This document shows, one piece after another, positions 25,637 to 33,831 of a stretch of 64,000 nt of DNA. The stretch is from Pseudomonas putida (GTDB lineage: Bacteria > Pseudomonadota > Gammaproteobacteria > Pseudomonadales > Pseudomonadaceae). Location of the stretch: positions 1,566,501 to 1,630,500 of the forward strand of contig NZ_CP016634.1 of the NCBI RefSeq assembly GCF_002741075.1. Direction: 5' to 3'. A program made the position numbers and the translations under genes. The notes below the pieces were generated by a model. That model made no database searches. It was given only the letters and a program-made list of their open reading frames with translations, and was not told where the DNA came from. Position 1 is the stretch's first letter; each line of letters starts with the position of its first letter.

Positions 25637-26527
25637 TCAGCGCACCGCCTTGATCGCCAGCACATTGCACAGCGGATGCTCCACCACATGGGCGGTGGTG
25701 CCGCCGAGGAAGGTCTGCATCGCATCGTGACGATGGCTGCCCATGACGATCACATCGGCCCGGCTGTGGCTGACGAACTGGGCAATCGCGCGGATGGCCG
25801 GCCCTTCGAGAAAATGCCGACGCTCAAGATCGATCTGATGATGATCGCCCAGGCGGTTGAACGCCGCGCGTTGGGCCGTGCGTACGCTGCCGTCGAAGCC
25901 TGGCATGGTCACGGTACCGGCGCCGAAGTCGGCGATATGGGTCTTGGCCGCGTCGCAGACGTGCAACAGGTGCAACTCGGCGTTGCATTGCAGGGCCAGG
26001 GCATGGGCGCAGTGGATGACCTGTTCGTCCAGGTGCTCGCCGGCACCATGGCAGTTGAGATCGACCGCCGCGGCGATCTGCCGGGGCAGGGGCAGGCGGA
26101 TGTCGCTGACCAAGTGCACGGCCACAGGGCTGTCCTTGAGCAACTGCCAGTCCAGCGGTGTCACCAACAGGCGTTTGAGTACGGGTTCGTGCTGCACGTC
26201 CTTGATCAGCAAGTCGCAACCCAGGCGCTCCACCTGCTCCAGCACGCTGCCCAGCGGGTCGCGGGTCAGCAGCAACTCGGTGGACACATCCAGTCCGGCG
26301 TTGCGTAACTGCTCGACTTCATCGGCCAGCCACTGACGGTTGTGCTCAAGCAGCCGCTCACGCTCGCGGCTGTCGCTCATCAGACCAAAGGTGTCGATAT
26401 CGTCAACGAACACGTTGATATCCAGCAGGGCTCCGCTGGATTCGGCCAGCGCCGCGGCCCGTTGCAGGGCAGGTGTATGGCGCATCTGGGGGCCGAGCAT
26501 CACGAACAATCGCTTGAACTGGCTCAT
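25637..26527 (-). CDS. Tandem-domain universal stress protein
   Basis: The 296-residue protein contains two UspA domains. The first starts 'FKRLFVMLGPQMRHTPALQRAAALAESSGALLDINVFVDD'. The second begins near residue 150 ('VDLNCHGAGEHLDEQVIHCAHALALQCNAELHLLHVCD') and ends with the ATP-binding pattern 'ADVIVMGSHRHDAMQTFLGGTTAHVVEHPLCNVLAIK', i.e. G-x2-H-x9-GS/T. This matches UspE-like proteins. These cytosolic proteins accumulate in stress or stationary phase and affect survival and motility. The ATG at 26527 has GGAGGT 6 bases upstream. It is divergent from hisN. Confidence 0.87.
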   Translation of the reverse strand: MSQFKRLFVMLGPQMRHTPALQRAAALAESSGALLDINVFVDDIDTFGLMSDSRERERLLEHNRQWLADEVEQLRNAGLDVSTELLLTRDPLGSVLEQVERLGCDLLIKDVQHEPVLKRLLVTPLDWQLLKDSPVAVHLVSDIRLPLPRQIAAAVDLNCHGAGEHLDEQVIHCAHALALQCNAELHLLHVCDAAKTHIADFGAGTVTMPGFDGSVRTAQRAAFNRLGDHHQIDLERRHFLEGPAIRAIAQFVSHSRADVIVMGSHRHDAMQTFLGGTTAHVVEHPLCNVLAIKAVR

Positions 26528-26704
26528 CTCATACCTCCACGTGTGGCAGCCCCCAAACTGCCCGTGCCGGTTTACGCGCCAAGCGGCGCCCAAGTTTCTC
26601 TCTCAGTCTAGACGCTGGTGGCTGATGGGCCCTGCGCCGATGCCTCCAGTGCCCGGTGACTGGGGTATGATGCGTGCCTTTTCTCCTACATCGAGGCCCG
26701 ATCC

Positions 26705-27496
26705 ATGTCCCTGAGCGTTGAACAGATTGGCGAATTCCGCGCCTTCGCCGAGCAGTTGGCCGATGCCGCCGCTGCGGCGATCAAGCCGTATTTCCGTGCA
26801 AGCCTGGACGTCGAGGACAAGGGCGGGCGCTTGTACGACCCGGTGACCGTGGCCGACAAGGCCGCTGAAGAGGCCATGCGTGAGCAGATCCAGGCACGCT
26901 ACCCGGCCCATGGCATTCTCGGGGAAGAGCAAGGCGTGGCCACAGGCAGCAGCCCGTTGACCTGGGTGTTGGACCCGATCGACGGTACCCGCGCGTTCAT
27001 CACCGGCCTGCCGCTGTGGGGCACGCTGATCGCCCTGAACGACGGCGAACGCCCGGTGGTGGGGGTGATGAATCAGCCGTTCACCGGCGAGCGCTTCGTC
27101 GGCACCCCAGAGGGCGCCTGGCGCAGCGGCACGCCGCTCAAGACCCGCGCCTGCGCCGATCTGGCTTCGGCAACCTTGATGTGCACCACCCCGGACATGT
27201 TCGACACCCCTGAGCGCAAGGCGGCCTTCGAGGCGGTGGCCGGCAAGGCGCGGCTGATGCGTTATGGCGGCGACTGCTATGCCTACTGCATGCTGGCCTC
27301 GGGCTTTGTCGATGTGATCGTCGAAGCGAGCCTGCAGCCGTATGACGTACAGGCGCTGATGCCGATCATCGAAGGCGCAGGCGGTGTGATCACGGCCTGG
27401 GACGGCAGCTCGGCGCAGAATGGCGGCTGTGTGGTGGCCTGTGGCGATCCGGTGCTGCATGCGCAGGTGATCGAAATGCTGCGCCACGCGATGTGA
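26705..27496 (+). CDS. hisN: Histidinol-phosphatase, inositol monophosphatase type
   Basis: The 263-residue protein belongs to the inositol monophosphatase superfamily. It has the metal-binding Glu pair in 'HGILGEEQG', the signature 'WVLDPIDGTRAFITGLPLWGTLIAL', and the distal Asp in 'YGGDCYAYCMLASGFVDVIVEASLQPYDVQALMPIIEGAGG'. The 'RLMRYGGDCYAY' and 'QPYDVQALMPI' segments are typical of the HisN subfamily, which dephosphorylates L-histidinol phosphate in histidine biosynthesis in Pseudomonas and actinobacteria. A broader sugar-phosphate phosphatase activity remains possible. Confidence 0.83.
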   Translation: MSLSVEQIGEFRAFAEQLADAAAAAIKPYFRASLDVEDKGGRLYDPVTVADKAAEEAMREQIQARYPAHGILGEEQGVATGSSPLTWVLDPIDGTRAFITGLPLWGTLIALNDGERPVVGVMNQPFTGERFVGTPEGAWRSGTPLKTRACADLASATLMCTTPDMFDTPERKAAFEAVAGKARLMRYGGDCYAYCMLASGFVDVIVEASLQPYDVQALMPIIEGAGGVITAWDGSSAQNGGCVVACGDPVLHAQVIEMLRHAM

Positions 27497-27499
27497 TCG

Positions 27500-27578
27500 C
27501 TTCGCGGGTGAACCCGCTTGGTTCTGCGGTGCTTCCAACAACACCGCTGTACCTGTGGGAGCGGGTTCATCCGCGAAG
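27500..27578. repeat. Inverted REP pair
   Basis: REP units at 27500-27517 and 27552-27578 in opposite orientation follow hisN directly, before the lipoprotein gene. Confidence 0.82.
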
Positions 27579-27712
27579 AGGTCGGTGCAAGCAACACAAG
27601 GCCGTTGTTCTCTCAAACGTTTCGCTTGCCCACCGCACTTTTCTCCATTCGCACGCTCTATCAATGGCCAGGCTGAGCCGATGCCCGACCCAGCCGTTGA
27701 TCCCAGACCCCG

Positions 27713-28450
27713 GTGCCGATGGTTGTTCCACTGTTCAAACCCTTCTACCGCCTGCTCCTGGCAGCTACCTTGATCGCCCTGTGCGCCTGCACCCAGGAGC
27801 AGGGGCGCGACATCCTCACCCAGTTCGGTGACGGCAAACCCAGCGAGCTGTTCCAGACCAGCGTCGACCGCATGGCGACCATCGCCATGCGCGACAATCT
27901 GCAGAGCCTGTACCTGCTGATGAACAAGCTCTACCAGCGCAACCCCAACCAATGGAAGCAGTCGGGCTACCTCGATGCCGCCACCGCCGAGCGGCAGATT
28001 CGCCTGGCCATCGAGCAGCGCCAGCCTTTGGCCCAGTTGGGCGATCGGCGCGACCTGGCGGCGTTGAGCTACGCCTTGAGTCCTGAGTTTCGCGGCGACC
28101 GGGTCGGTGCCTTCATCTATGCCATCGGCAGCATGCTGATCACCGCCCACGGCGGGCGCACCGAGTTCTACATGACCGACACCATCGACCCGCTGTTCGT
28201 CAACAACGCCGCCCGTAACATCGAAAAAGCCACGTGGATGCTGAGCCAACGCCAGGACGCCAACGGCGTGCTGCTGTTGTTCTCCAACGAAATATCCGAA
28301 GAGGGCAGCAACCTGAGCTTCGCCGTGGAGTTCGGCAAGATCGTCGCGCGCCTGGACCTGTTGGCCCAGATGCTCGACGAACGCTACCGGCGGATCGGCC
28401 TGAACTACGCGCAAAGCTTGCTGTTGCTGAACTTCCTGCCGGTGCAGTAG
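27713..28450 (+). CDS. Predicted lipoprotein of unknown function
   Basis: The 245-residue product has a lipoprotein signal with lipobox L-C-A-C at about residues 22-25 ('LLLAATLIALCACTQEQ'). The mature domain is mostly helical: 'FQTSVDRMATIAMRDNLQSLYLLMNKLYQRNPNQWKQSG', 'FRGDRVGAFIYAIGSMLITAHGGRTEFYMTDTIDPLFVNNAARNIEKATWML' and 'RRIGLNYAQSLLLLNFLPVQ'. It resembles a conserved gammaproteobacterial lipoprotein family without an assigned role that I cannot name. The start may be GTG 27713 or ATG 27719; neither has a strong ribosome-binding site. Confidence 0.78.
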   Translation: MPMVVPLFKPFYRLLLAATLIALCACTQEQGRDILTQFGDGKPSELFQTSVDRMATIAMRDNLQSLYLLMNKLYQRNPNQWKQSGYLDAATAERQIRLAIEQRQPLAQLGDRRDLAALSYALSPEFRGDRVGAFIYAIGSMLITAHGGRTEFYMTDTIDPLFVNNAARNIEKATWMLSQRQDANGVLLLFSNEISEEGSNLSFAVEFGKIVARLDLLAQMLDERYRRIGLNYAQSLLLLNFLPVQ

Positions 28451-28792
28451 GCCATCGATGAGCGGGTGTCATGGGCTCTGCTGCCAGCCAAGCACTACGC
28501 CCCGTTCCGTGCCCTTGTAGGAGCGGCCTGTGCCGCTTCTACAGAAAGCGAGGTGTTCGATTATCGAACTCAGAGGGTAGGCGCCTGTCCGCTATCCGCA
28601 CGGCGTTTGCTTTGGTCGCATTGCCTAAGGCCCGGCTTTTTGATTATGTGTCGCGAACAGTACGCCGATGGTCGCCTACCCACATGCACCCTCCATCGGC
28701 TCGATAGACTGACCGTGAACGACCGCAACCACTGGCCCCAGTGCCCGTAGGACGCGGCGACCAGAACAATAACGAAGCCGAGTGCCTTGCCT
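28451..28792. other. 342-bp gap upstream of benR
   Basis: It holds a REP-like hairpin (GTAGGAGCGGC-CTGT-GCCGCTTCTAC, one mismatch) at 28517-28542 and presumably the benR promoter. No BenR-type TGCA-N6-GGNTA site and no credible small ORF were found in it. Confidence 0.5.
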
Positions 28793-29749
28793 ATGGAAAG
28801 CCGCCTGTTGAGCGAGCGCAGCAGCGTGTTTCATCGCGCCGACCCTTATGTCGTGTCCGACTACGTCAACCGGCACGTGGGCCAGCATTGCATCGGCCTG
28901 TCCCGTACCACCCATCCTCAATCCAGCCTCAGCCACCGCAAGATGGCCGAGCTCGACCTGTGCCGCATCAGCTACGGCGGCAGCGTGCGGGTCACATCGC
29001 CTGCGCTGGAGACCATCTTTCACCTGCAGATCCTGCTCAACGGCAACTGCCTGTGGCGGGGGCATCAGCGCGAGCATTACCTGGTGCCGGGCGAGCTGCT
29101 GCTGATCAACCCGGATGAGCCGGTGGACCTGACCTATTCGGAGGACTGCGAGAAGTTCATCCTCAAAGTACCTACCCATCTGCTCGACTCGATCTGTGAC
29201 GAGCAGCGCTGGCAGCGGCCCAGCGGCGGGGTGCGTTTCCTGCGCAATCATTACCGGCTGGAGGAGCTCGATGGCTTCGTCAACCTGCTGTCGATGGTGT
29301 GCCATGAGGCCGAGGTGAGCGATTCGCTGCCCAGGGTGCAGGGCCACTACAGCCAGATCGTCGCCAGCAAGCTATTGACGCTGATGAGCACCAATGTCCA
29401 GCGCGAACCCCTGGGCGCGGCGGGTGCGAGCCTGGAGCGCATCCTCGAACACATCGACCGCCACCTCAAGCTCGAACTCACCGCCGAAGGGCTGGCCGAG
29501 CAGGCCTGCATGAGCGTGCGCTCGCTGTATGCGTTGTTCGACCGCCACCTGGGCACCACGCCCAAGCAGTACATCCGTCAACGCAAGCTTGAGCAGGTCC
29601 ATGCCTGCCTGCGCGATGCCAGCTGTTCGGTGCGCAATGTCACTGAGCTGGCGATGGACTATGGGTTCCTGCACCTGGGTCGGTTCTCCGAGCACTACCG
29701 GCAACGCTTCGGCGAGCTGCCGTCCGAGACCCTCAAGCGCCGCAACTGA
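28793..29749 (+). CDS. benR: BenR, AraC/XylS-family activator of benzoate degradation
   Basis: The 318-residue protein matches BenR and XylS in length and layout. The N-terminal effector domain is 'ERSSVFHRADPYVVSDYVNRHVGQHCIGLSRTTHPQSSLSHRKMAELDLCRISYGGSVRVTSPALETIFHLQILL'. The C-terminal AraC pair of helix-turn-helix motifs is 'LERILEHIDRHLKLELTAEGLAEQACMSVRSLYALFDRHLGTTPKQYIRQRKLEQV' and 'NVTELAMDYGFLHLGRFSEHYRQRFGELPSETLKRR'. BenR activates the benA promoter in response to benzoate itself. The ATG at 28793 is preferred over an upstream TTG at 28787. It lies directly upstream of benA in the same direction, separated by a GC hairpin and the operator. Confidence 0.93.
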   Translation: MESRLLSERSSVFHRADPYVVSDYVNRHVGQHCIGLSRTTHPQSSLSHRKMAELDLCRISYGGSVRVTSPALETIFHLQILLNGNCLWRGHQREHYLVPGELLLINPDEPVDLTYSEDCEKFILKVPTHLLDSICDEQRWQRPSGGVRFLRNHYRLEELDGFVNLLSMVCHEAEVSDSLPRVQGHYSQIVASKLLTLMSTNVQREPLGAAGASLERILEHIDRHLKLELTAEGLAEQACMSVRSLYALFDRHLGTTPKQYIRQRKLEQVHACLRDASCSVRNVTELAMDYGFLHLGRFSEHYRQRFGELPSETLKRRN

Positions 29750-29757
29750 CCTCCGCT

Positions 29758-29773
29758 CGCGGGCTGGCCCGCG
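29758..29773. terminator. GC hairpin between benR and benA
   Basis: CGCGGGC-TG-GCCCGCG is a perfect 7-bp stem, 8 bp after the benR stop codon and upstream of the benA operator. It has no T-run, so it is a candidate transcript-end structure insulating the operon from benR readthrough. Confidence 0.5.
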
Positions 29774-29810
29774 ATTGCGCAAGCCCATACAGACAACGCG
29801 CCGACCTGTC

Positions 29811-29873
29811 TGCACAAAGTGGATAGCACTCTGCACGATCCGGATATTGCCCCCGCCGCCCAATCCCTAACCT
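29811..29873 (+). promoter_or_regulatory. BenR operator and Pben promoter
   Basis: Two direct repeats of the XylS/BenR site TGCA-N6-GGNTA are present: TGCACAAAGTGGATA at 29811-29825 and TGCACGATCCGGATA at 29832-29846, starting 21 bp apart, the spacing known for the Pm and Pben promoters. A TATTGC hexamer at 29845-29850 overlaps the proximal site by 2 bp, and a TAACCT hexamer follows after 17 bp at 29868-29873. This is the arrangement of class II activation at Pm. The benA start is 36 bp further on. Confidence 0.88.
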
Positions 29874-29909
29874 GACCTGGCCTGAACAATAACAATGGAG
29901 ACCCTGGCC

Positions 29910-31268
29910 ATGTCCCTGGGATTCGACTACCTCAATGCCATGCTCGAGGACGATCGGGAAAAAGGTGTCTACCGCTGCAAGCGGGAGATGTTCACCGACC
30001 CGCGCCTGTTCGACCTGGAGATGAAACACATCTTCGAGGGCAACTGGATCTATCTGGCCCATGAAAGCCAGATCCCCGAGAAAAACGACTTCCTCACCCT
30101 GACCATGGGGCGCCAGCCGATCTTCATCGCGCGCAACAAGGACGGTGAGCTCAATGCCTTCCTCAATGCCTGCAGCCACCGCGGTGCCATGCTCTGCCGT
30201 CACAAACGCGGCAACCGCTCAAGCTACACCTGCCCGTTCCACGGCTGGACCTTCAACAACAGCGGTAAGCTGCTCAAGGTCAAGGATCCGGCCAACGCCG
30301 GCTACCCCGACAGCTTTAACTGCGACGGCTCCCACGACCTGACCAAGGTCGCCCGCTTCGAGTCCTACCGCGGCTTTCTGTTCGGCAGCCTCAACGCGGA
30401 TGTCAAACCGCTGCGCGAGCACCTGGGCGAGTCGGCCAAGATCATCGACATGATCGTCGACCAGTCCCCCGAGGGCCTGGAAGTGCTGCGCGGTTCGAGC
30501 TCGTACATCTATGAAGGCAACTGGAAGCTCACCGCCGAGAACGGCGCCGACGGCTACCACGTCAGCTCCGTGCACTGGAACTACGCCGCCACCCAGAACC
30601 AGCGCAAGCAGCGCGAGGCCGGGGACGAGATCAAGACCATGAGTGCCGGCGCCTGGGCCAAGCAGGGCGGGGGGTTCTATTCCTTCGACCACGGCCACCT
30701 GTTGCTGTGGACCCGCTGGGCCAACCCCGAGGACCGTCCGGCCTACGAGCGCCGCGAACAACTGGCCGCCGATTTCGGTCAGGCCCGCGCCGACTGGATG
30801 ATCGAAAACTCGCGCAACCTGTGCTTGTACCCCAACGTGTACCTGATGGATCAGTTCAGCTCGCAGATCCGCGTGGCCCGGCCGATCTCGGTGAACAAGA
30901 CCGAGATCACCATCTACTGCATCGCGCCCAAGGGCGAGAGCGCCGAGGCGCGGGCCAAGCGCATCCGCCAGTACGAGGACTTCTTCAACGTCAGTGGCAT
31001 GGCCACCCCGGATGACCTGGAAGAGTTCCGCTCCTGCCAGACCGGCTACGGCGCCGGCACCGGCTGGAACGACATGTCCCGCGGCGCGACCCACTGGGTC
31101 GAAGGCGCCGACGAGGCCGCCAAGCAGATCGAACTGCAACCGCTGCTCTCGGGCGTGCGCACCGAGGATGAAGGCCTGTTCGTGCTGCAGCACAAGTACT
31201 GGCAGGACACCATGCTCAAGGCGTTGGAGCAGGAACAGCGTCTGATCCCCGTGGAGGCTGTGCAATGA
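29910..31268 (+). CDS. benA: Benzoate 1,2-dioxygenase, large (alpha) subunit
   Basis: The 452-residue protein is a ring-hydroxylating oxygenase alpha subunit. The Rieske [2Fe-2S] ligands are Cys88, His90, Cys108 and His111 (CSHRGAMLC...TCPFHGW). The mononuclear iron site is in '[16 protein letters not shown]' (His217, His222) with a distal Asp in '[10 protein letters not shown]'; Asp214 is the electron-bridge aspartate. The length equals P. putida BenA. With BenB and BenC it converts benzoate, O2 and NADH to the cis-diol carboxylate in the cytoplasm. The start is ATG 29910 (MSLGFDYL), with GGAG 9 bases upstream; an in-frame ATG at 29895 is less likely. It overlaps benB by 4 bp. Confidence 0.95.
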   Translation: MSLGFDYLNAMLEDDREKGVYRCKREMFTDPRLFDLEMKHIFEGNWIYLAHESQIPEKNDFLTLTMGRQPIFIARNKDGELNAFLNACSHRGAMLCRHKRGNRSSYTCPFHGWTFNNSGKLLKVKDPANAGYPDSFNCDGSHDLTKVARFESYRGFLFGSLNADVKPLREHLGESAKIIDMIVDQSPEGLEVLRGSSSYIYEGNWKLTAENGADGYHVSSVHWNYAATQNQRKQREAGDEIKTMSAGAWAKQGGGFYSFDHGHLLLWTRWANPEDRPAYERREQLAADFGQARADWMIENSRNLCLYPNVYLMDQFSSQIRVARPISVNKTEITIYCIAPKGESAEARAKRIRQYEDFFNVSGMATPDDLEEFRSCQTGYGAGTGWNDMSRGATHWVEGADEAAKQIELQPLLSGVRTEDEGLFVLQHKYWQDTMLKALEQEQRLIPVEAVQ

Positions 31269-31750
31269 GCATTTACGAGACCGTGCGCGACTTCCTCTAC
31301 CGCGAGGCGCGCTACCTGGATGACGCCCAGTGGGACCAATGGCTGGAGCTGTACGCCGCCGATGCGACCTTCTGGATGCCCTCGTGGGACGATGACGACA
31401 CGCTCACCGAAGACCCGCAGAGTGAAATCTCGCTGATTTGGTATGGCAACCGTGGTGGTCTGGAGGACCGGGTGTTCCGCATCAAGACCGAGCGCTCCAG
31501 CGCCACGGTGCCGGATACCCGCACCTCGCACAACCTCAGCAACATCGAGATCGTCGAGCAGGGCCATGGCCAGTGCCGGGTGCGTTTCAACTGGCACACC
31601 TTGAGCTTTCGCTACAAGACCACCGACAGCTACTTCGGCACCAGCTTCTACACCCTCGATCTGCGCGGCGAACAGCCGTTGATCCTGGCCAAGAAGGTGG
31701 TTCTGAAGAACGACTACGTCCGCCAGGTCATCGACATCTACCACATCTGA
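31265..31750 (+). CDS. benB: Benzoate 1,2-dioxygenase, small (beta) subunit
   Basis: The 161-residue protein has the small NTF2-like beta-subunit fold: '[67 protein letters not shown]', then '[14 protein letters not shown]' and the C-terminal '[12 protein letters not shown]'. It pairs with BenA to form the (alpha-beta)3 hexamer and has no cofactor. The start overlaps the benA stop (ATGA), ensuring stoichiometric translation. Confidence 0.95.
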   Translation: MSIYETVRDFLYREARYLDDAQWDQWLELYAADATFWMPSWDDDDTLTEDPQSEISLIWYGNRGGLEDRVFRIKTERSSATVPDTRTSHNLSNIEIVEQGHGQCRVRFNWHTLSFRYKTTDSYFGTSFYTLDLRGEQPLILAKKVVLKNDYVRQVIDIYHI

Positions 31751-31823
31751 TTCCAGGCCACGACGAGGGCCGCTCGGGGTGCCGCAAGGCGCGCCGCGGC
31801 CAGGCTCGCCCCGGAGGTACGCC

Positions 31824-32837
31824 ATGAGCTTCCAGATCGCACTGAATTTCGAAGACGGGGTCACCCGTTTCATCCAGGCCGATGGCCACGAGACCGTCGC
31901 CGATGCCGCTTACCGCCAAGGCATCAACATCCCGCTGGACTGCCGCGACGGCGCCTGCGGCACCTGCAAATGCCAGGCCGAGGCCGGGCGCTACGACTTG
32001 GGCGACAACTTCATCGAAGACGCCCTGAACGAAGACGAGATCGCCCAAGGGTTCGTCCTGACCTGCCAGATGCGCGCGCTGAGCGATTGCGTGGTTCGCA
32101 TCCCGGCCTCCTCGCAGCTGTGCAAGACCGAGCAGGCCAGTTTCGAGGCGGCCATCAGCGATGTGCGCCAGTTGTCCGAAAGCACCATCGCCTTGTCGAT
32201 CAAGGGTGAGGCGTTGAATCGCCTGGCGTTCCTGCCGGGGCAGTACGTCAACCTCAAGGTGCCGGGCAGCGAACAGACCCGCGCCTATTCGTTCAGCTCG
32301 CTGCAGAAGGACGGTGAGGTCAGCTTCCTGATCCGCAACGTGCCGGGCGGCCTGATGAGCAGTTTCCTCACCAGTCTGGCCAAGGCGGGCGACCAGATGA
32401 CTCTGGCCGGCCCGCTGGGCAGCTTCTACCTGCGGGCGATCCAGCGGCCTCTGTTGCTGCTGGCCGGTGGCACAGGCCTGGCGCCCTTCACCGCGATGCT
32501 GGAAAAGATCGCCGAGCAAGGCAGCGAGCATCCGCTGCACCTGATCTACGGGGTCACCAACGACTTCGATCTGGTCGAGCTGGACCGCTTGCAAGCCTTG
32601 GCCGCGCGGATTCCCAACTTCACCTTCAGCGCTTGCGTGGCCAATCCCGACAGCCAGTACCCGCACAAGGGCTATGTGACCCAGCACATCGAGCCACGAC
32701 ACCTCAATGACGGCGACGTGGACGTCTATCTGTGCGGCCCGCCCCCGATGGTCGAGGCGGTCAGCCAGTACATCCGCGAACAAGGCATCACCCCGGCCAA
32801 CTTCTACTACGAGAAGTTCGCCGCGGCGGCGGCCTGA
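31824..32837 (+). CDS. benC: Benzoate dioxygenase reductase
   Basis: The 337-residue protein has an N-terminal plant-type ferredoxin domain with [2Fe-2S] ligands Cys40, Cys45, Cys48 and Cys81 ('DCRDGACGTCKC' and 'LTCQMR'). The FAD domain contains 'RAYSFSS', and the NADH domain contains 'LLLAGGTGLAPFTAML' and the C-terminal 'YLCGPPPMVEAV'. It carries electrons from NADH to the BenA Rieske centre. The ATG at 31824 has GGAGG about 8 bases upstream and begins at the ferredoxin domain. Confidence 0.95.
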   Translation: MSFQIALNFEDGVTRFIQADGHETVADAAYRQGINIPLDCRDGACGTCKCQAEAGRYDLGDNFIEDALNEDEIAQGFVLTCQMRALSDCVVRIPASSQLCKTEQASFEAAISDVRQLSESTIALSIKGEALNRLAFLPGQYVNLKVPGSEQTRAYSFSSLQKDGEVSFLIRNVPGGLMSSFLTSLAKAGDQMTLAGPLGSFYLRAIQRPLLLLAGGTGLAPFTAMLEKIAEQGSEHPLHLIYGVTNDFDLVELDRLQALAARIPNFTFSACVANPDSQYPHKGYVTQHIEPRHLNDGDVDVYLCGPPPMVEAVSQYIREQGITPANFYYEKFAAAAA

Positions 32838-32901
32838 GGTTTTACGGGGCTGCCCGCATCGTGCGGGTGAGGGCGGCCTCTTTTTATTGCGTACGCGAAC
32901 G

Positions 32902-32990
32902 CTGGGGGAGCGGGTCTACCCGCGAAGCAAGCCACTCGGTGTATGGCACCGGCTGTGCCGGTGTTCGCGGGTAAACCCGCTCCCACAGGG
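32902..32990. repeat. Inverted REP pair inside the ben operon
   Basis: REP units at 32902-32927 and 32964-32990 in opposite orientation, with an additional 'accggctgtgccggt' stem at 32948-32962, occupy the 178-bp space between benC and benD. Placement inside an operon suggests a role in mRNA processing or in dampening downstream expression. Confidence 0.88.
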
Positions 32991-33015
32991 ACGGCGGGCA
33001 ACTGGAGAATCGCTG

Positions 33016-33777
33016 ATGAACAACAGATTCCAAGGCAAGGTCGCCCTGGTCACCGGCGCCGCCCAAGGCATCGGCCGGGGTGTGTGCTGGCGGCTCAAGG
33101 CCGAAGGCGCCCAGGTGGTGGCGGTGGACCGCTCCGAGCTGGTCCACGAGTTGGCCGGGGAGGGCGTGCTGACCCTGATCGCGAACCTTGAGCAACACAC
33201 CGACTGCGCCCAGGTGATGGCACAGGCGGTCGCGACCTTCGGCCGCCTCGACATCCTGATCAACAACGTCGGCGGGACCATCTGGGCCAAGCCGTTCGAA
33301 CACTACGACATCGAGCAGATCGAGGCCGAAGTGCGTCGCTCGTTGTTCCCGACCCTGTGGTGCTGCCACGCGGCGCTGCCCTACATGCTCGAGCGTGGCA
33401 GCGGCGCCATCGTCAACGTCTCGTCCATCGCCACCCGTGGCGTCAACCGTGTGCCCTACGGCGCTGCCAAGGGCGGGGTCAACGCGCTGACCGCCTGCCT
33501 GGCCTTCGAAACCGCCGGGCGCGGTGTACGCGTCAATGCCACCGCGCCCGGCGGCACCGAAGCGCCACCGCGGCGCATCCCGCGCAACAGCGCTGAGCAG
33601 AGCGAGCAGGAAAAGACCTGGTACCAGCAGATCGTCGACCAGACCCTCTCCAGCAGCCTGATGAAGCGCTACGGGACCATCGACGAGCAGGTCGGCGCGA
33701 TCCTCTTCCTGGCCTCCGACGAGGCCTCCTACATCACCGGCGTCACGTTGCCGGTCGGTGGTGGCGACCTCGGCTGA
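33016..33777 (+). CDS. benD: cis-1,2-dihydroxycyclohexa-3,5-diene-1-carboxylate dehydrogenase
   Basis: The 253-residue short-chain dehydrogenase has the NAD-binding motif 'VTGAAQGIGRGV', 'NNVGGTIW', the catalytic Ser in 'VNVSSIATRG', and Tyr148 with Lys152 in 'VPYGAAKGGV'. It oxidises and decarboxylates the BenABC product to catechol, forming NADH. The ATG at 33016 has GGAG 8 bases upstream. The C-terminus ends 'ITGVTLPVGGGDLG'. Confidence 0.95.
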   Translation: MNNRFQGKVALVTGAAQGIGRGVCWRLKAEGAQVVAVDRSELVHELAGEGVLTLIANLEQHTDCAQVMAQAVATFGRLDILINNVGGTIWAKPFEHYDIEQIEAEVRRSLFPTLWCCHAALPYMLERGSGAIVNVSSIATRGVNRVPYGAAKGGVNALTACLAFETAGRGVRVNATAPGGTEAPPRRIPRNSAEQSEQEKTWYQQIVDQTLSSSLMKRYGTIDEQVGAILFLASDEASYITGVTLPVGGGDLG

Positions 33778-33831
33778 GGCCGCCTGCGGCAAGGTTTTCT
33801 TCACACAACAAAAACAACAGAGAGAGATGCC

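Noticed and set aside
26603..28414. 603-codon minus-strand frame across hisN and the lipoprotein gene
   Set aside because: It spans two real plus-strand genes, the REP pair and the intergenic gap between them; composition is that of an antisense shadow and no family is recognisable.
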